Assembly: GCA_015680685.1 (NCBI GenBank)
Contig: MNCI01000178.1
Location: 13,883-73,395, forward strand
Reading direction: 5' to 3'
DNA length: 59,513 bases
From: Gnetum montanum
Lineage: Eukaryota > Streptophyta > Gnetopsida > Gnetales > Gnetaceae
The notes below the pieces were generated by a model that did not search any database, had not been told where the DNA came from, and saw only the letters and a list, made by a program, of their open reading frames with translations. Numbering within the stretch: the stretch's first letter is position 1; every line of letters begins with the position of its first letter. Below, piece after piece: positions 1 to 14,100 of the stretch. Position numbers and translations under genes: made by a program.

Positions 1-1266
1 GGTTGGCATGGGCCATGACTATTCATAAATCTCAAGAAATGACACTAGATAAGGCTACTATTAACATTTGTTGCATTATCTGGAGTCAAGACCATTGATT
101 CTTTAAAGATTCATCCTTTTTTTTCATGTGCAAAGATACAAAAAGATTTCAGATGCTAAACATCTTTAAAATAGAATTGCACAAGAAGTTCATTTTTCTC
201 AGTTGGATAATTAGGCATATTGAGTTCACACTTATCATTGTATTTTGCCTTTTGCTCAATCTTATTATACAGCTCTGTAATGTTTGTTGCAATAATTGTG
301 CAATGTATTCCTTCATCAACATATATGAAGTATATAAACTTTTATTTTTACCCATTTATGTTTATCAGTATATATTATTTAGAATGCAAATAGTGATGAT
401 AATTTAAAAATAAAAAAAATAATTAAATTCTACTCATAGCCCATGAAACCGCTACACAAGAGAACTTACGGGTTTAATGTTTGTTGCATTAGACCATTGA
501 TTCTTTAAAAATTCATCCTCTTTTCTATGTGCAAAGATACAGAAAGATTTCAGATGGTAAACATCTCCAAAGTAGAATTGCACAAGAAGTTCATTTTGCT
601 CAGTTGGAGAATTAGGCATATTGAGTTCACACTTATTATTGTATTTTGCCTTTTGCTTAATCATATTATACAACTCTGTAATGTTTGTTGCAATAATTAT
701 GCAATGTATTCCTTCATCAACATATATGAAATATATAAACTTTAATTTTAACCAATTTATGTTTACCAGTATATATTATTTGGAATGCAAATAGTGATGA
801 TAACTTTAAAAATAAAAAAAATAATTAAATTCTACTCATAGCTCGCGAAACTGCTACACAAGAGAACTTACGGGTCTAATGTTTGTTACATTATCTGGAG
901 TCAAGACCATTGATTCTTTAAAATTTCGTCCTCCTTTCTATGTGCAAAGATACAGAAAGATTTTAAATGTTAAACATCTCCAAAGTAGAATTGCACAGGA
1001 AGTTCGTTTTGCTCAATTGGAGAATTAGGCATATTAAGTTCACACTTATCATTGTATTTTGCCTTTTGCTCAATCCTATTATACAGCTCTGTAATGTTTG
1101 TTGCAATAATTGTGCAATGTATTCCTTCATCAACATATATGAAATATATAAACTTTTATTTTAACCAATTTATGTTTACCAGTTTATATTATTTAGAATG
1201 CAAATAGTGATGATAATTTAAAAATAAAAAAAATAATTAAATTCTACTCATAGCCTGCGAAACTGC
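1..1266. repeat. Tandem array of ~405-bp repeats (about three copies)
   Basis: Three successive copies can be aligned by eye. The motif TGTGCAAAGATAC recurs near 127, 528 and 941, and the phrase TTGTAATGTTTGTTGCAATAA-like recurs in each. Spacing is about 401 and 413 bp. The middle copy lacks about 13 bp (TATCTGGAGTCAA) near 490, which explains the unequal spacing. Each copy opens short reading frames that are just the repeat read three times and show no protein signature. The left edge of copy 1 is degenerate and the array may extend outside the window. Nothing else is recognisable in this stretch. Confidence 0.8.
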
Positions 1267-1270
1267 TCCA

Positions 1271-1674
1271 CTAGCTTAGATATATATATATATACATATA
1301 TAAATTAACCGAGATGATTTAAAAAAAAACGATGTTAATCAAAAATGGAATCACTCATCCCTCCTCTATTTCTTTACCACTTACCTAATTTAGTTTTACC
1401 CTCTCGGTCAAGTTTGCTCTTTCTTTGTTTGTTCATGGCGTTTTTGAGCATTATTTATGCAAGAGATTTATTTCTTAAAAACACCATGAACAAACTTGAC
1501 CAAGAGGGTAAAACTAAATTGGGTAAGTGGTAGAGAAATAGAGGAGGGATGAGTAATTCTGTTTTTAGTTATCTTGTTACCTCATACAGTAGTTGGGCTT
1601 GGTTAACATCATTTTTTTTTTTAAATCATCTACCAATTTATAGATATAGATATATATATATATATATAAGCTAG
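1271..1674. mobile_element. Foldback (inverted-repeat) element, MITE-like
   Basis: The two halves are near-perfect reverse complements. The left arm runs from CTAGCTTAGATATA at 1271 through AGATGATTT and CTCATCCCTCCTCTATTTCT to TTCATGGCGTTTTTG near 1447. The right arm repeats these in reverse from about 1478 to TATATAAGCTAG at 1674. The loop is about 30 bp. The left arm has an extra ~15 bp (CTCTTTCTTTGTTTG) near 1410. The (TA)n tracts at both ends form part of the inverted repeat. No transposase is encoded and no clear target duplication was found, so the superfamily is unknown. It lies about 500 bp upstream of the methyltransferase start codon. Confidence 0.75.
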
Positions 1675-2180
1675 TTTAAAATTCCTCATAGATAAATGAG
1701 AAATCATTCCCAAACACAAAACCCTGGTGATCCACAAAACTTAAATATTTAAACAAAACCTCAAAGGAGCATCAAAGAGGTATGAAACTCCACTTGCTTT
1801 AACTATAGGTAGGTACAAAAGACATCATCATATTATTATAGTTACACTTGAGACATGAAGAGTATAATTCATACAAAATAGCATCTTCGCGTATACTTGT
1901 AGCCAACCTAATCGTATGGTAACATCTTCCAAAGTAAATGTATTAGAAAAAAAAAAACGAAAACCATAGACTTGTAGAGAGGAACAATTAAACTCCAAAT
2001 TGTGTAAGAAAAACTCAGTTTACCCAAAATAATGGGAACTGTACTATACATGCACACACGCAAGAGACGATGAAGGATGCAAAAGTTGAGAAACATGTAA
2101 ATGCCCAAAAGTGGCGATTAAGTTTTGCGTTTACAGAACCTGCATTCAACGCTTAAGTTTAGAACGCAGGGGTTGGAGAC
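1675..2180 (+). promoter_or_regulatory. Upstream region of the methyltransferase gene
   Basis: About 500 bp between the foldback element and the first codon. I see no convincing TATA box close to the start; the region just upstream (2100-2180) is less AT-rich than the flank. The start codon context is GAGACATGGGC, with purine at -3 and G at +4. A promoter here is inferred from position only. Confidence 0.3.
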
Positions 2181-5100
2181 ATGGGCGAAGAAAGGACTAC
2201 AAAATTACCTCTCCCCGATGCATTTGTTGAATTTTTGAATGACAACGGAATTGATTCTGAGATTTATGCATCTTCACATATTTTAAACCTCCCCCGATAT
2301 ATCAGGTATGGAGTTAAAAGATTTTTTGAAACAGAGTCTTTGTCCGCCCAGTAATGAAATTAATAATTTGTTTTCTTTAATTTAACCTTTTTATTTGAAA
2401 AGTAGTTAACAATGCTTTTGTTATTATACATAGACTGAAGCCAGGAGTTGAACATGAAATTTCTGATATTGAGAATGATCTGTGTTGCAAACTTGACCCT
2501 GTTTCATGGCTGCCTGGTTTTTTCTGCATTCCGTCAAATGTTAAAATTGCCAGTTCAAATGCCTATAAGGAAGGAAAGGTAAGGTAGCTTTCAGAAAGGC
2601 TATAGTAGTATATCTTATCTTGTTGGTTAGGTATTTTGTAAAATAAGTAGCATGATAGGTTAAAGGTCTCTGCAAACTTTTCGACAACAAATAAAAAATA
2701 AAAAATAAAAATAATGTTGTCGTGGAAAAGGTTTTATTAATGACATGGTCCCCTGTCTGGCCAATTTAAGAAAAATAAACGCTAGTTTATTATCCTATGT
2801 TTAGGAAAAATATATATGCAACCAAATAAATTTTTTCCCAATAAAACATGGCTTTATTTTATCTTTAAATTTCCTCAGGAAAGATGTACCTTCTGATCTG
2901 ATTGGTGGAACATAGATCAGAATCATATCCTATGGTATTTTGGAATTACATAATTTGATTGATTCTTGATGTAGTTATGTAGAGCTGATATTCCTTCAGG
3001 TCTAAGTTACAACTAAGGAAATTGACAAGCATAGACTTGAATGTGCAAACGTGTGTAAGACTTAAATAATTCATGCTAGGGTCAAATGCAATGTAGAATG
3101 GCATAAGATGGCATTCCTTCCGAGAGAAAATAGGAAAGACATCACAAACGCAAATTAATATCTTCCATCTTCATAATTTGTGTATTTCTTCAAGCTTACA
3201 CTGGCAAACTGATAACTAAGACTTAACTAAGCATTTGTATGCAAGATTAAGGTATTGTAAATTAGCTAGTGAAAATCCCTTAAAGGTTTTCAATGATCCT
3301 AGTAACTTGAACGCTTAATTAATAAGTGTGATCAATATAGAGTAAATTATCATTTATTGATCTATGGTATAATATATTACCAGGGAAATTGCATGTTTAG
3401 ATGCATGTTATTTTTCACACATTGTTATCAGTAGGTCTTGATTATGCTACAGTGTGTTACGTGAAGGTTATTTTTCTTCTCATGATCGTGTGTCTGGTCA
3501 TTTTTATATTCAGTGTTTCTCCATAGCCGTAGTATTCATATTCCAAGTTTCTTTCTCATGTAAATGAATGACTTAATGGATAAGGATAAGTTATTTTGCT
3601 TTTAAGAGATTCAATCTTTAAGGATACTACCTGAATTTAATAAGGAACTCAATCTTTTAGCCTGAAAGGCAAGAATTCGCTTCAAAATTGCAAAAATTTG
3701 AAGTACTCTGTAAGATCAAGAAATATATATTATTTTTGCAATACCAGATGCCATAGAATATAACTGTTTCCTAACTTCTGCTCAATGTAAAGGGTATGCT
3801 CAGTTCACTGATTCTTGGAATGCATTAGAATTATTTTGAAGTTGGTTTACTAAAATATTTTTGGTTTTTTTTACTCAACTCATTGTGAAAAAGTTTAGAA
3901 TGTTATTTGTTTTCTTTAACTGGCTAATGTTTCATGGCAGTTGTCATTTTTTTATTATAAAATCTCAAGAATCTAACTCAAAAAAAAAAAAAAAAAACTT
4001 TAGCTGTTGACATGCAACTGTGAGTATTCTGTATTTAGGATACTTTTTTTATTTTTCAATATGCATTTATCACCGGTTAGGATGCCGGAATGATTGTTAT
4101 TTTTTCATCTTTATGCTTTGATTTTTCTATCATTTATCTGTTTGTTAAATTGTGTTTTCTTTGCATCAAAACACCTGGATAATCACTGAATTGGTATTTC
4201 AGATCTATGGGATAGATGCAGCTTCTGGTGCTGCAGTTTTTGCACTAGAAGTTAGCAATGGCGAGCATATCCTGGACCTTTGTGCTGCCCCAGGTAAAGT
4301 TTCATTCGAATACTATTTAAATTTGCTTCATTTTAAACTATTTTTTGAAGGAAAAGATTATGCCTGATCTGTTCTTTCTACCTGCCATCCAGTTTATTAT
4401 TAGTATTAATGATCATGATATAGACACATCTGATGAAGTCATGCATAGATAGCCCATTTCAACATACCAAACAGTAAACGGTGTTCTAAATTATAGCCAC
4501 ATGTGAAACTTGTTCTTAGTTCTGTTTACTTCATTTTTGAGGCCACTGAAATTTGGTTTCAGTATTCAGAAATGAGAAACTAATTGCAATTATAAGAAAA
4601 TTGGAACAATTGATCAACACACTTACTCTTAGTCAAAGGTGCATTTATTAGTACTAAGTTATTTTCACTGTCTATTAGCAATTTAGAGCATCTGTTATTT
4701 GTAAAAACTCTTCTGGGATCTTTGCATTGATATTCCATATGGTTGAAAATCACAAGTCCACATAGTTAAACAATAGAAAGTTAAATGTCAAAGAATGATT
4801 CATACTTGGAAGCTGTATGAAAAAAAAAATTAGCTTCTCTGTAGCTCTCTTACTTGTTTTTCTGTTGTTACCTTATAAAACATAATTATATCTCAGTATG
4901 TTCAGTTTGGCATTATGTGCATATTTAGATAAAATTTTACTCTCCCCGAGTTAGGTTACCGTTCTATAAATCTAATGCCAAACTTTATGGCAATTCACAT
5001 AGTATAAAGAAGTATATCAAACATCTTTATCTACTTTGCACATGAAATTAATAATATATTACACAAGACCTTCACTGTAAGAAGCATATTGTCATCCTTA

Positions 5101-8100
5101 CCATTATGTGTAGCCTTATCTCATTTGGTTGGGATCAGCTGTCTGCTCAATTATGAAAAAATGGATTTATTATGTGCTAAATAAATTCAGGTTAAATATA
5201 ATGAAATGAAACTGTAATGCAAGCTTGCATAACTTGTTTGTGGGATCCAAATGCCTTTTGCGTCATTTTGGTGGACTAAAACAATATGCTGAGCCTTTTA
5301 CTGTGCAGGTTTTTATAGATATATTCTGAAATCCTTGCCAAAATTATAATCCGAAGTGGTGAGATAAGTGTTAAGATGCTAATTTATATTACTTGTAGGA
5401 GAACAGTAATATTTAAACACCCAAATTTAAAATTCCCTTCAATTTATGTTACCAGGAAGTCACAATAGGAGATGATCATATCCGACCAAGCACACATTAT
5501 CCATGTAAATATTGGTTTTGCTCTATGTTAATGCATTGTTTATTTGTTTTATCTTGTATTCCTGCAGGAGCAAAACATTGCATGCTTGCTGAATTTTTGG
5601 AGAATTCTGGGACATTGACTGGGGTTGATATTTCCATGCAGCGTTTAGCTGCATGTCGGACAATGTTACAGAAGTATGATAAGGGTGACCGTAGTAGGCT
5701 TTTCCTTGCAGATGGAACATCCTTTTCCCTTCTGCCCGTACGAAAATCAATGGAGTTGGCTAATGGGAAAGAAGATGCCGTTGGAAAATGTGTTGATCGT
5801 ACTCTGTTAGATGAACGTATGACATTCATGTATAAGTTTATTATTTTAAGAGTCTTGTTTTATTCTTGTGTTTTCCACGTTTCCAAATGCACTTCAATTA
5901 TTTTCCTTTTTTCACGTGTTAAGCTGCTATTTATTAAAATTCACAGGCAAACTCTATTCAGCTCAAACAGTGTCAAACATTTATGATGAATGGGACATTA
6001 AAAAGAAGCAAAAGAAAAGATATGGTTCAAAAGCTAGGAAATCCTCATATATTAAAGAGAAGTCAGGAGAGAAAAGTGTTCCAGAGTTGGTGTTTTATGG
6101 TAAATATTCTGGAGTGGTTGGGCTTGATAGAGCATCTTTATATGAAACCACTTCTGCAGAAAGAGCTTTATATGATGGATATGATAAAGTATAGCTTCTC
6201 TCTTTTACCATACATTTACATGTTGAAACCAAATTATTGATTATATATGATAATTATGTAGTACGTTATAGTAATTTGGTAGATATGATTGGCATGAACA
6301 TATACAAATTTTTTTTGAAAATTTATTGAGATTATGAAATGCAATTTAAACTCTCTAAATTTCTGATTGCATTCTTAATGCTAAAATGATCACTACTACG
6401 CAAAACCAAAAGTTATATTTATGATCATGGTGGTTCAAAAATCTTAGGGATCATGGTTTGGAGTGATGGTAAGGTGCTTGTTTCTCATGTTGTAAGACTC
6501 GGGTTCAAGCCTAGGCACAACCACTTGAAAGAGGTTAGGCTTCATTCATCTACTGACCCCATCCCTTGGTGAGATGAACGTTGAGCCTCTGGGTAATGAT
6601 CCTTTTTTTAATATATATTTCAAACATTTTGATAAACTTATAATTTTAAGAGATTTCAAAATTGTGAAAAATTGGTGATGTTGGTGCCATGGTACACATC
6701 AGAGAGCAATGAGTGTAATGCATTTGACATAAACCATGTTTTTTAAAATTATTTTCAAGTATAATGTATTAGATAGGTATAGACTAGGGAGATGGTTCAA
6801 TCCATAATTATCTTACATACATTGATTGACTTATTGATTGATATCAATGTTTAAACGGTGGCAACTATTTGTCAGTCACCACCTAGGCAACTAACTTTTA
6901 GCCATAGTTTTAAACCGACTCAAGAAAAGAAAACATTTTTGAACAACAATAACAATAATAATAAACAATACCCCATGTTCAAGGAGGAGAAAAACAAAAA
7001 GAGCTGTAGATAGTCATTCCCAAATTTTATCTTAGCACTTGAGTGAAAGTTGGATAACAATGCATGATTGTAGTAGTTAGTGTAGGGGCAACAAGTAGTG
7101 AGTGCTGAAAAGCATAGACTTTGGAAGTGTATATAACCACCTATTTTTTCGTAAGTTTTCATCTTGATGTCTGATGCAGTGCTTGTGTGTTTGCTTTGTT
7201 GTCGTGATGTGTATAGTTTTGGCCAATTTTGGCTAAGAGGCATATTCATGCAATGCAAAATTATATTTTGTCCATAATGTATTAGAGATCCTATTCTTGT
7301 AATGTTAAATGATATTTCATCCCTAACCTTCTATAGGACCAATAATATAATGATAAATAATATTTCCCAAATTTTATATTGTATATTATAGATAAATTTT
7401 TAAGACTTGATCCCATAATTTGATTTTTCCAAAAGGGAAAAGATTCTCTTGGCCAAATAATGACTTTGTAGAACTGTTTATGACTTTATAATTGTGATGG
7501 ATTTGAGCATTGTTGATGTGCTTGTGTTCAGGATTTGGAAATTTATTTATGATTTGATGATGGTGATGTGTTTGAGTGTGGTTGATGTACTCATGACTTG
7601 TATAATTAATAACACCTCTTGAATGCATTGGTTGAAAGATGTGTCAGTGATCGGTTGAATGACCTATTATTCTTCTTAATGATTAATTTGAGTTGTGTTG
7701 ATATGTGTTGTGGTGTATTATTCTAGATGCAGGTATTAAGTATGTGCTATCCATTAATTTAGCATCTATTATTGGAATGTATGAAGGGAATGTTGAGTAG
7801 AGATGGATTTTAAATATTTTATTGTTTGCAAGGCTGCTATTATGCTTTGATTGTTTATGTGTTGCATGACCTATATGCATCAGAATGATTTGTTAAATTA
7901 ATTAGAATGTTTCTTTGTGAACTTTATAGATTAGTGTGGGTATCTCATGCACATGCATTGTTGTGTGTTCATACAAAGTTTTTCATTCATTATCTTTAAG
8001 TGTTATTATGCATAAACTAACCTTTGAGCAATCAGATCTGGAAGGAATAAAAACAAGATTTCTTATGTTATTCCTCAAGGGTGGAAATATATACATTTTA

Positions 8101-11100
8101 CTTAGCATGAATAATTCTTTTAAAACATACACACACATATTTTCTTGTTGTCGGTTTAAAGTGTTTTCTTAGCATATGTGTGCTTAAGTACTCCCAAAAC
8201 ATACCACACACATATGCAATGAAGAACTTAAGCAATGAATCAAAGTGGAAGGAACCTAACCTATGAATCAGTAGTGTTAGCTTAGTGTTTATAGTCTTAG
8301 CTTGCTATGTAGCACTAAGTTATAATTTAAAAAAAAAAACAAATTGTGAAAGGAAATTTGAAATTAGTCCAATAGATCCAAGAGGTCCAAGAGGTCTCAA
8401 TGGACATGAGTAAGAAATTTCAGTTTCAATTTCATGATTGTGTTATTTTTACATGATGAGCATGAAGAATATTTTGTATGTTTTTAATGCGCTATTCTTT
8501 AGAGTTTCATCAGCTAATAGAATATAAGTACCCCTCCATGGTTAAATAAAGGTTACATAATGACCTTTCTAGGCATCCTAAGATGATGCAATAATAAATC
8601 ATGAACATAAAAAGGAAAATTTTGAATCACTGATGGCCTAAAAAAAAGGTGGTTTACTTGGTTTTTATATCCTAGACCTGCACGTTTTTATTTTCATTTT
8701 GAAATATCTTTCTTTGCATCTCATGACATGATTCAAAAGAAAAAATGTTGCTGTAAAATGAAGCACAACTACAAATTAATTGCTGGTAAATTTATAAATG
8801 ATATGTTATTAAGATAAAAAAGAACAAAGATGGATATTATGTTTGAATGTTTTATAAATGTTAATTTTCTGGTATGTTAGATCAGGAGGAATTAAACTTG
8901 AAGTTTGGCAAAAACAGAAATTTAAAATGTTTAAAGTTGTAGATCTGGGAATTGAAACCACAACCTGTTAGAGTATATATTTTTATTTTTTTTTAATAAT
9001 GCTCAAGGAAAAAATTGAACTCATGACCTAATAGTATGGAAGGAAAATGAATTAAAAATAAAAGACAGAAGTGTTTGTAAAAAGGATCAGTTAAGAACAA
9101 CCTATTAATGCTTAAATTCTACTAGTAGTTATAAAGAGAGAGGAGATGAGGAGAAAAAAAAGGAGGGAGAGAGAAGGGTGTGGATGTGGAGAGAAGAAGG
9201 AAACAACCGTAAGGGATTCTTGTGTCGGTTTAAAGTGTTTTCTTAGCATATGTGTGCTTAAGTTCTTCATTGTTTAAAACATTGTGGCTACTACAAAAGA
9301 CAAGGAAAAAAAGAAAAAAAAAAAAAGAAAAATCAGAGCTAAGAAGCAATCTAGCATATTAATAAATTGTTCTCGGTAAGCAAGTAATCTGAGAAAGAAG
9401 GATGATCTTTTTTTTGGCTATATTTGGTGATGGACAATATTGGCCAATAGTCATCATTTCTCCTTTCTTTGGCTTGAAAATCTTTCTATGCTTGTACCAA
9501 CTTTGACAAGATTTATTGTTGAGATCTTGGATTATTAAATCTTTGATTTTTTTAATGGATCTCTCCAAGAATCCCATTCTTAACACTTTTAAGTTTCAAA
9601 GTATGCAATGATGACAAGGTGGACCTATGGTATTCATATCAGTAGGTTGGATCTTTAGATGCTGAGAAATTTATGGCTCAAGGTCAATTACGACCAGAGG
9701 CTTCATTACAATGAGTTTTTTGGCTGACCAGGAGTTGAACAACAACTCGTGGTGAAGACCACAAGTGAGATGCTAGTTATTGTGAGCCTGAAATAGAAGA
9801 GCAAATAACACTGGTAAGACTCTAACTTTAACACAAGCTGTATTGAGTTCATGTCAGAGGTCCCAACTTAACAGCGAGTTACAGTTTGCTCTGTGATGCA
9901 AATTCTGGAAAGTGGCCTTGACTCAACCATGAGTGGCAAAGGGAGTCATGGTGAGGTCATGGTAATGTGTGCTGCTGAAAAATAAAAACAAGATCGATAT
10001 ATCTGAGCATTTGAGGGCAAATTAGGCTTGATCCACTTGAGGATTTATCAATAGCAAATACCATAGGGTAGATCATATGTCAAATTTGATAATTTTATAC
10101 ATCACATTAGATCTACTAAACTAGATGGAGAAGCTGATTATCTCTTAGTTGCTATTCTAATCAAGTATCGAAATGCTATTAGCAAACTTTGGTTAAGTTC
10201 TTATCATCTTAAAATGGAAAGTGGAAGATGGATTCAACTCCCTTGATAAAAGCACATTTGTAGGTTGTGTAAGTCAAGAGCCCTTGAAGATGAGTTACAT
10301 GTGTTTCTTATGTTGTGACTACCCATTAGAGACAACGTTATAATGTTACAGCAAAAAACTTGTAGGATTTGTTTTTGCTTCTCCATTAGTGTTTGGTCAA
10401 TTTCTAGAGTCTATCTTTATTTTTCATGAAAATGTAATATATGTCCAATAGATCCTATAGGTCTTCAGATAAAATAAAGCTTCAATTTCAATTCAATTCA
10501 ATTGAGAGATATTTGAATGAAAACAAAAGTGAACAATGTCATGCTTCACAACTTTGATAGAAACTTAAAGAATTCATGAGGAATCCTATGAATGATACTA
10601 GATTCATGTATGAATTCATCTAGAACTAGTAAACATAATTAGTTCAGTCAGAGAGATCTGAATGAAAACAAAGGGGAACAATATCATGTTTGACGACCTT
10701 GAAACAAACTTCAATAATTCATGAGGAATCCTAAGAATAATACTAGATCCATATATGAATTCATCTAGAACTTGTAAACATAATTAGTTCATGCTTTAAC
10801 TAGGCTGACAAAGCATTGATTAACTTGTTATTGAGAGGAGATTTGAAGAAAATCCTAAGGAAATTCTCTCCAAACACTAAAATGGAGATAGATGATAAAA
10901 TTGATTGAGATTTAATTGAAATTGGTCTTGATCCTTCAGAAATTGAAGGATCCAGGAAAGGAATTGAATCTTTTTGCTAGATCTAACAAGAAAACTTCAC
11001 AAATTTAGAGATCTTGAATCAAACTTTCACACATTCAATGATCATTACATAAGCTTGTAAATCTAAGCACATTTATCATGTAAACATAATATTTATTATG

Positions 11101-14100
11101 AAATATGTGAGAGATTTGTTGTAAACTTGAAATTGAAACTAAGAAATGATAGATATATGTGAGAACATGTAAAAACTTACAAGAAATTGAAAGAAACTTG
11201 CAAGATTGTAATGTGAAAACATTGTGAGAAAATATGTGTGAGATTGAATTCACTAGAGGATCAATTCATTTTGAAATTTATGCTGCAAGAATGCAAGAAA
11301 GAAAACAAGAAAAGAAAAGAGCTGAAAACTCATAGGAACTTCAACATAACAAAACTTCTATTACTCAACTTAAAGAAAGAGAGCTTCAATTATATGTTAT
11401 CATCAATTGTGAAATGAGGGGGAGATCCCCTATTTATACTTGAGGGGCTTGAGGATTCTGCCATAGTTGGTATACATTTAACATGAGAACTCATAAAAGG
11501 AAAGGTTCTCAACTATAAACTTCAACATAAAAACATAGCTTCTATCTATCACACGAACTCTAACATGACTTTTGAAACATAAGGAAAACTACATAACATG
11601 GGGACTAAACATAAAATTATCATGAAACATGGGAACATAAGAAGTTGAGTCAACATGAGGAAGTTCACATGGTTTACAACATGAACACACTCACACTATA
11701 CATAACTGTTAGGCATGAATGACTTGATGAGAGTTGTTTTTGTAACTACTCAGAAACACTTATAAAGATTTGTCAACATGGGCCAAGAATCTGTCATATG
11801 AGGATTAGTACCATGGTAGAAGTGAGAGTATTCTTGGGTCCATATCTATTTTGTGGATTTCTGAAATCTAAAGAATTGTTAAATTCTTGGTTTCTTGCTA
11901 GAATTGGTTCAATGACCTCATTGAATGCGCAATCCTTGGATTTGAATCTTGATTCTTATTTATATACTTTCTCAAGTTCAATTCTCTTATCCTTCTATGA
12001 GTTCAATGGAGTAGAGGAAATCTAGGGTGTTAAATTTATGTTAGTGATTTCTAGATTCTCTGTGGTTGGAAAATTGGATAGTTTGTTTAAAATTTAGTAG
12101 TGTGCTGTATATTATTTCAATTTAAAAGAGTTAAATTGAGATGATTTTGTATTGTGAATGTTGCTCAGAGAAAATAAAATGTTCTTATACCATTGAATGA
12201 ATTTAAAATTATTGATTTATATGTTTCTTGTGACTAATTTTTGGATTGAACAAATTTGTTAGAGTGATATTAGATATATTTTATACTTTGAGAAAATTAG
12301 AATTTGATTTTTAAATTAGAAAACTTACAGATCTGTACATTGTTTCAGAAGAATCTTGCATAGATTTTTACAGTAGCTATTTGTTTTTCATGATTGTCTT
12401 TTATTTCAGAAAAATAGTATTGGTTGAAATTAAAATCTGAATATGGTATTTTGTGTGTGTTAGATATGATTCATTTTACTTACCTTTCATTGTTGTTCAT
12501 ATACTAAAGAATTTGAGATTGTGCTTGAGGAGAATTATAATTTATTCTAGGGTTCTGTCCAAAACTTATGGTGGTTGATTAGAAATCAAAATTCATTTAT
12601 TCATTATGGTTTGTTGATTTTTGATAGTTGTAGTTACTTTGATTCTTTCATTCAATAATTTGATTTGTAAATTATTGTTTCATATGATTCTTGTGCTTGG
12701 TGGCTAGCTGTTCATTTAAACAAGTTTGTTAATGTGCACTATCTAATTTTTGATTTTCCTTTTTTGCTGAACCATGAATATTGTATCATTGATAGCAATA
12801 TTGTGAGTAAATGCAGATATGGTTTTGCAGTTGCCATAGTTTTATTATTTTTCAATTGCAATTTATTTGTTTGATGAATAATATGTTTTCCTACAATTTG
12901 ACTCTCCACATGACTGATTAGGTTTCGCTATGCAAAGATTACTAAGATGAATTGGTTGAGTTAATTTGCTTGCAACTGAATTTGAAGGCTACGGATGTAA
13001 TTTCAAGTTTAGTTATCTTTACATTTGTATTGCACCCAAGGTGCATAGTGAACATCAAGAGATGTCAATCGATATTGGCATTCTCTTCTAGCTAGATCTT
13101 TGGGATGCTGTTTGCATTATATAATTTTTTATGTTTATATTTTACTTCTGAATTGATTGTTGGGAATACTGATCTGAATGCAACTTGAATTTCTAATGAC
13201 TGATTACTTGTTTGAAAAAAAATTTGCCCTTGCGTTTTCAGACAATATTTTGAAGGCTTCCATGTTAACTCTTGCTCCCTAGCAATGGGTGTTACAGCAT
13301 GGAATATACAAATTCCTTATATTTTGTTGTTTCCTACCTTGCTAAGTTGTAAATTGTACAAACAACTACCTGATTGCAAAGGATAAAAGTTGAATAAGAA
13401 GAAATAAATGCATCTTTCCAGAGTGGGACATGTTAACGTTCTAATCCATATGTTTAATATTCTTATTTTTATAAAATGGTTTTAAAAATTAGTCCAAAGA
13501 ATTAGCATACCAAACATTCCAAGGCATTTTCAACTTCTGACCCATTGGTGACTAACCAACCCAAGTCACTGACAAGATGACTTAGTTTGACAACCCTCCT
13601 AATTTTCTCACCTTTTAAACATTGATTGATTTCTTAAGAGTAGCAAATCTGATTGAACAATATCTTAACTATGAAAACTGAATGATACAAGAGATGCAAT
13701 ACAATAGCATAAACAGACGAGTCAAAATTTCAAAGTGTTAGTAAGAAGGCTTCAAAGAATACAAACAACCAAACACTACTCAAGAGGGTTTTTAAAAATA
13801 CATTATTTTATTTATAGATTAATCTTGGTGTTTATTTATTTTATGTCTTTTCTTTTAAGGTTTTCAAATTCTTTTTTCCAGCATTCATTTTTATGACGTG
13901 GTTGCTACTGAATTGTTCCTTTCAAATCTCAGGTTCTTGTGGATGCTGAATGCACCCATGATGGCTCAATTAAACACATTGCGAAATATGAGAAGTGGGG
14001 ATGGTCTACACTAGAGCATCGTTTGTTGGCCGCTGAACGAATCAATTCGATAACCCATCTCCAAGTACATTTTATTTACCGTTCTAGAAGGCTTAAAGAG

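Larger units (their letters stand above)
6189..13932 (+). other. Intron 5 of the methyltransferase gene (7.7 kb)
   Basis: Donor GTATAG, acceptor CTCAG, between Lys284 and Val285, just before catalytic motif IV. It contains a SINE (6447-6608), a duplicated 39-bp segment (8151 and 9225) and a 147-bp tandem duplication (10504-10790). A minus-strand TATA-like site (CTCAAGTATAAATAGGGG, complement of about 11429-11446) resembles an LTR promoter, but I could not find LTR ends. The stretches 6610-8150, 9270-10500 and 11800-13930 show nothing I can classify. Confidence 0.8.

Noticed and set aside
126-1164. Similar short plus-strand reading frames starting near 126, 527 and 967
   Set aside because: They are one stretch of a tandem repeat read three times; frames differ between copies by stops and no protein family is suggested.
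10900-11780. Possible LTR with minus-strand TATA near 11440
   Set aside because: A TATA-like site is visible but no TG...CA ends, partner copy or target duplication could be found.
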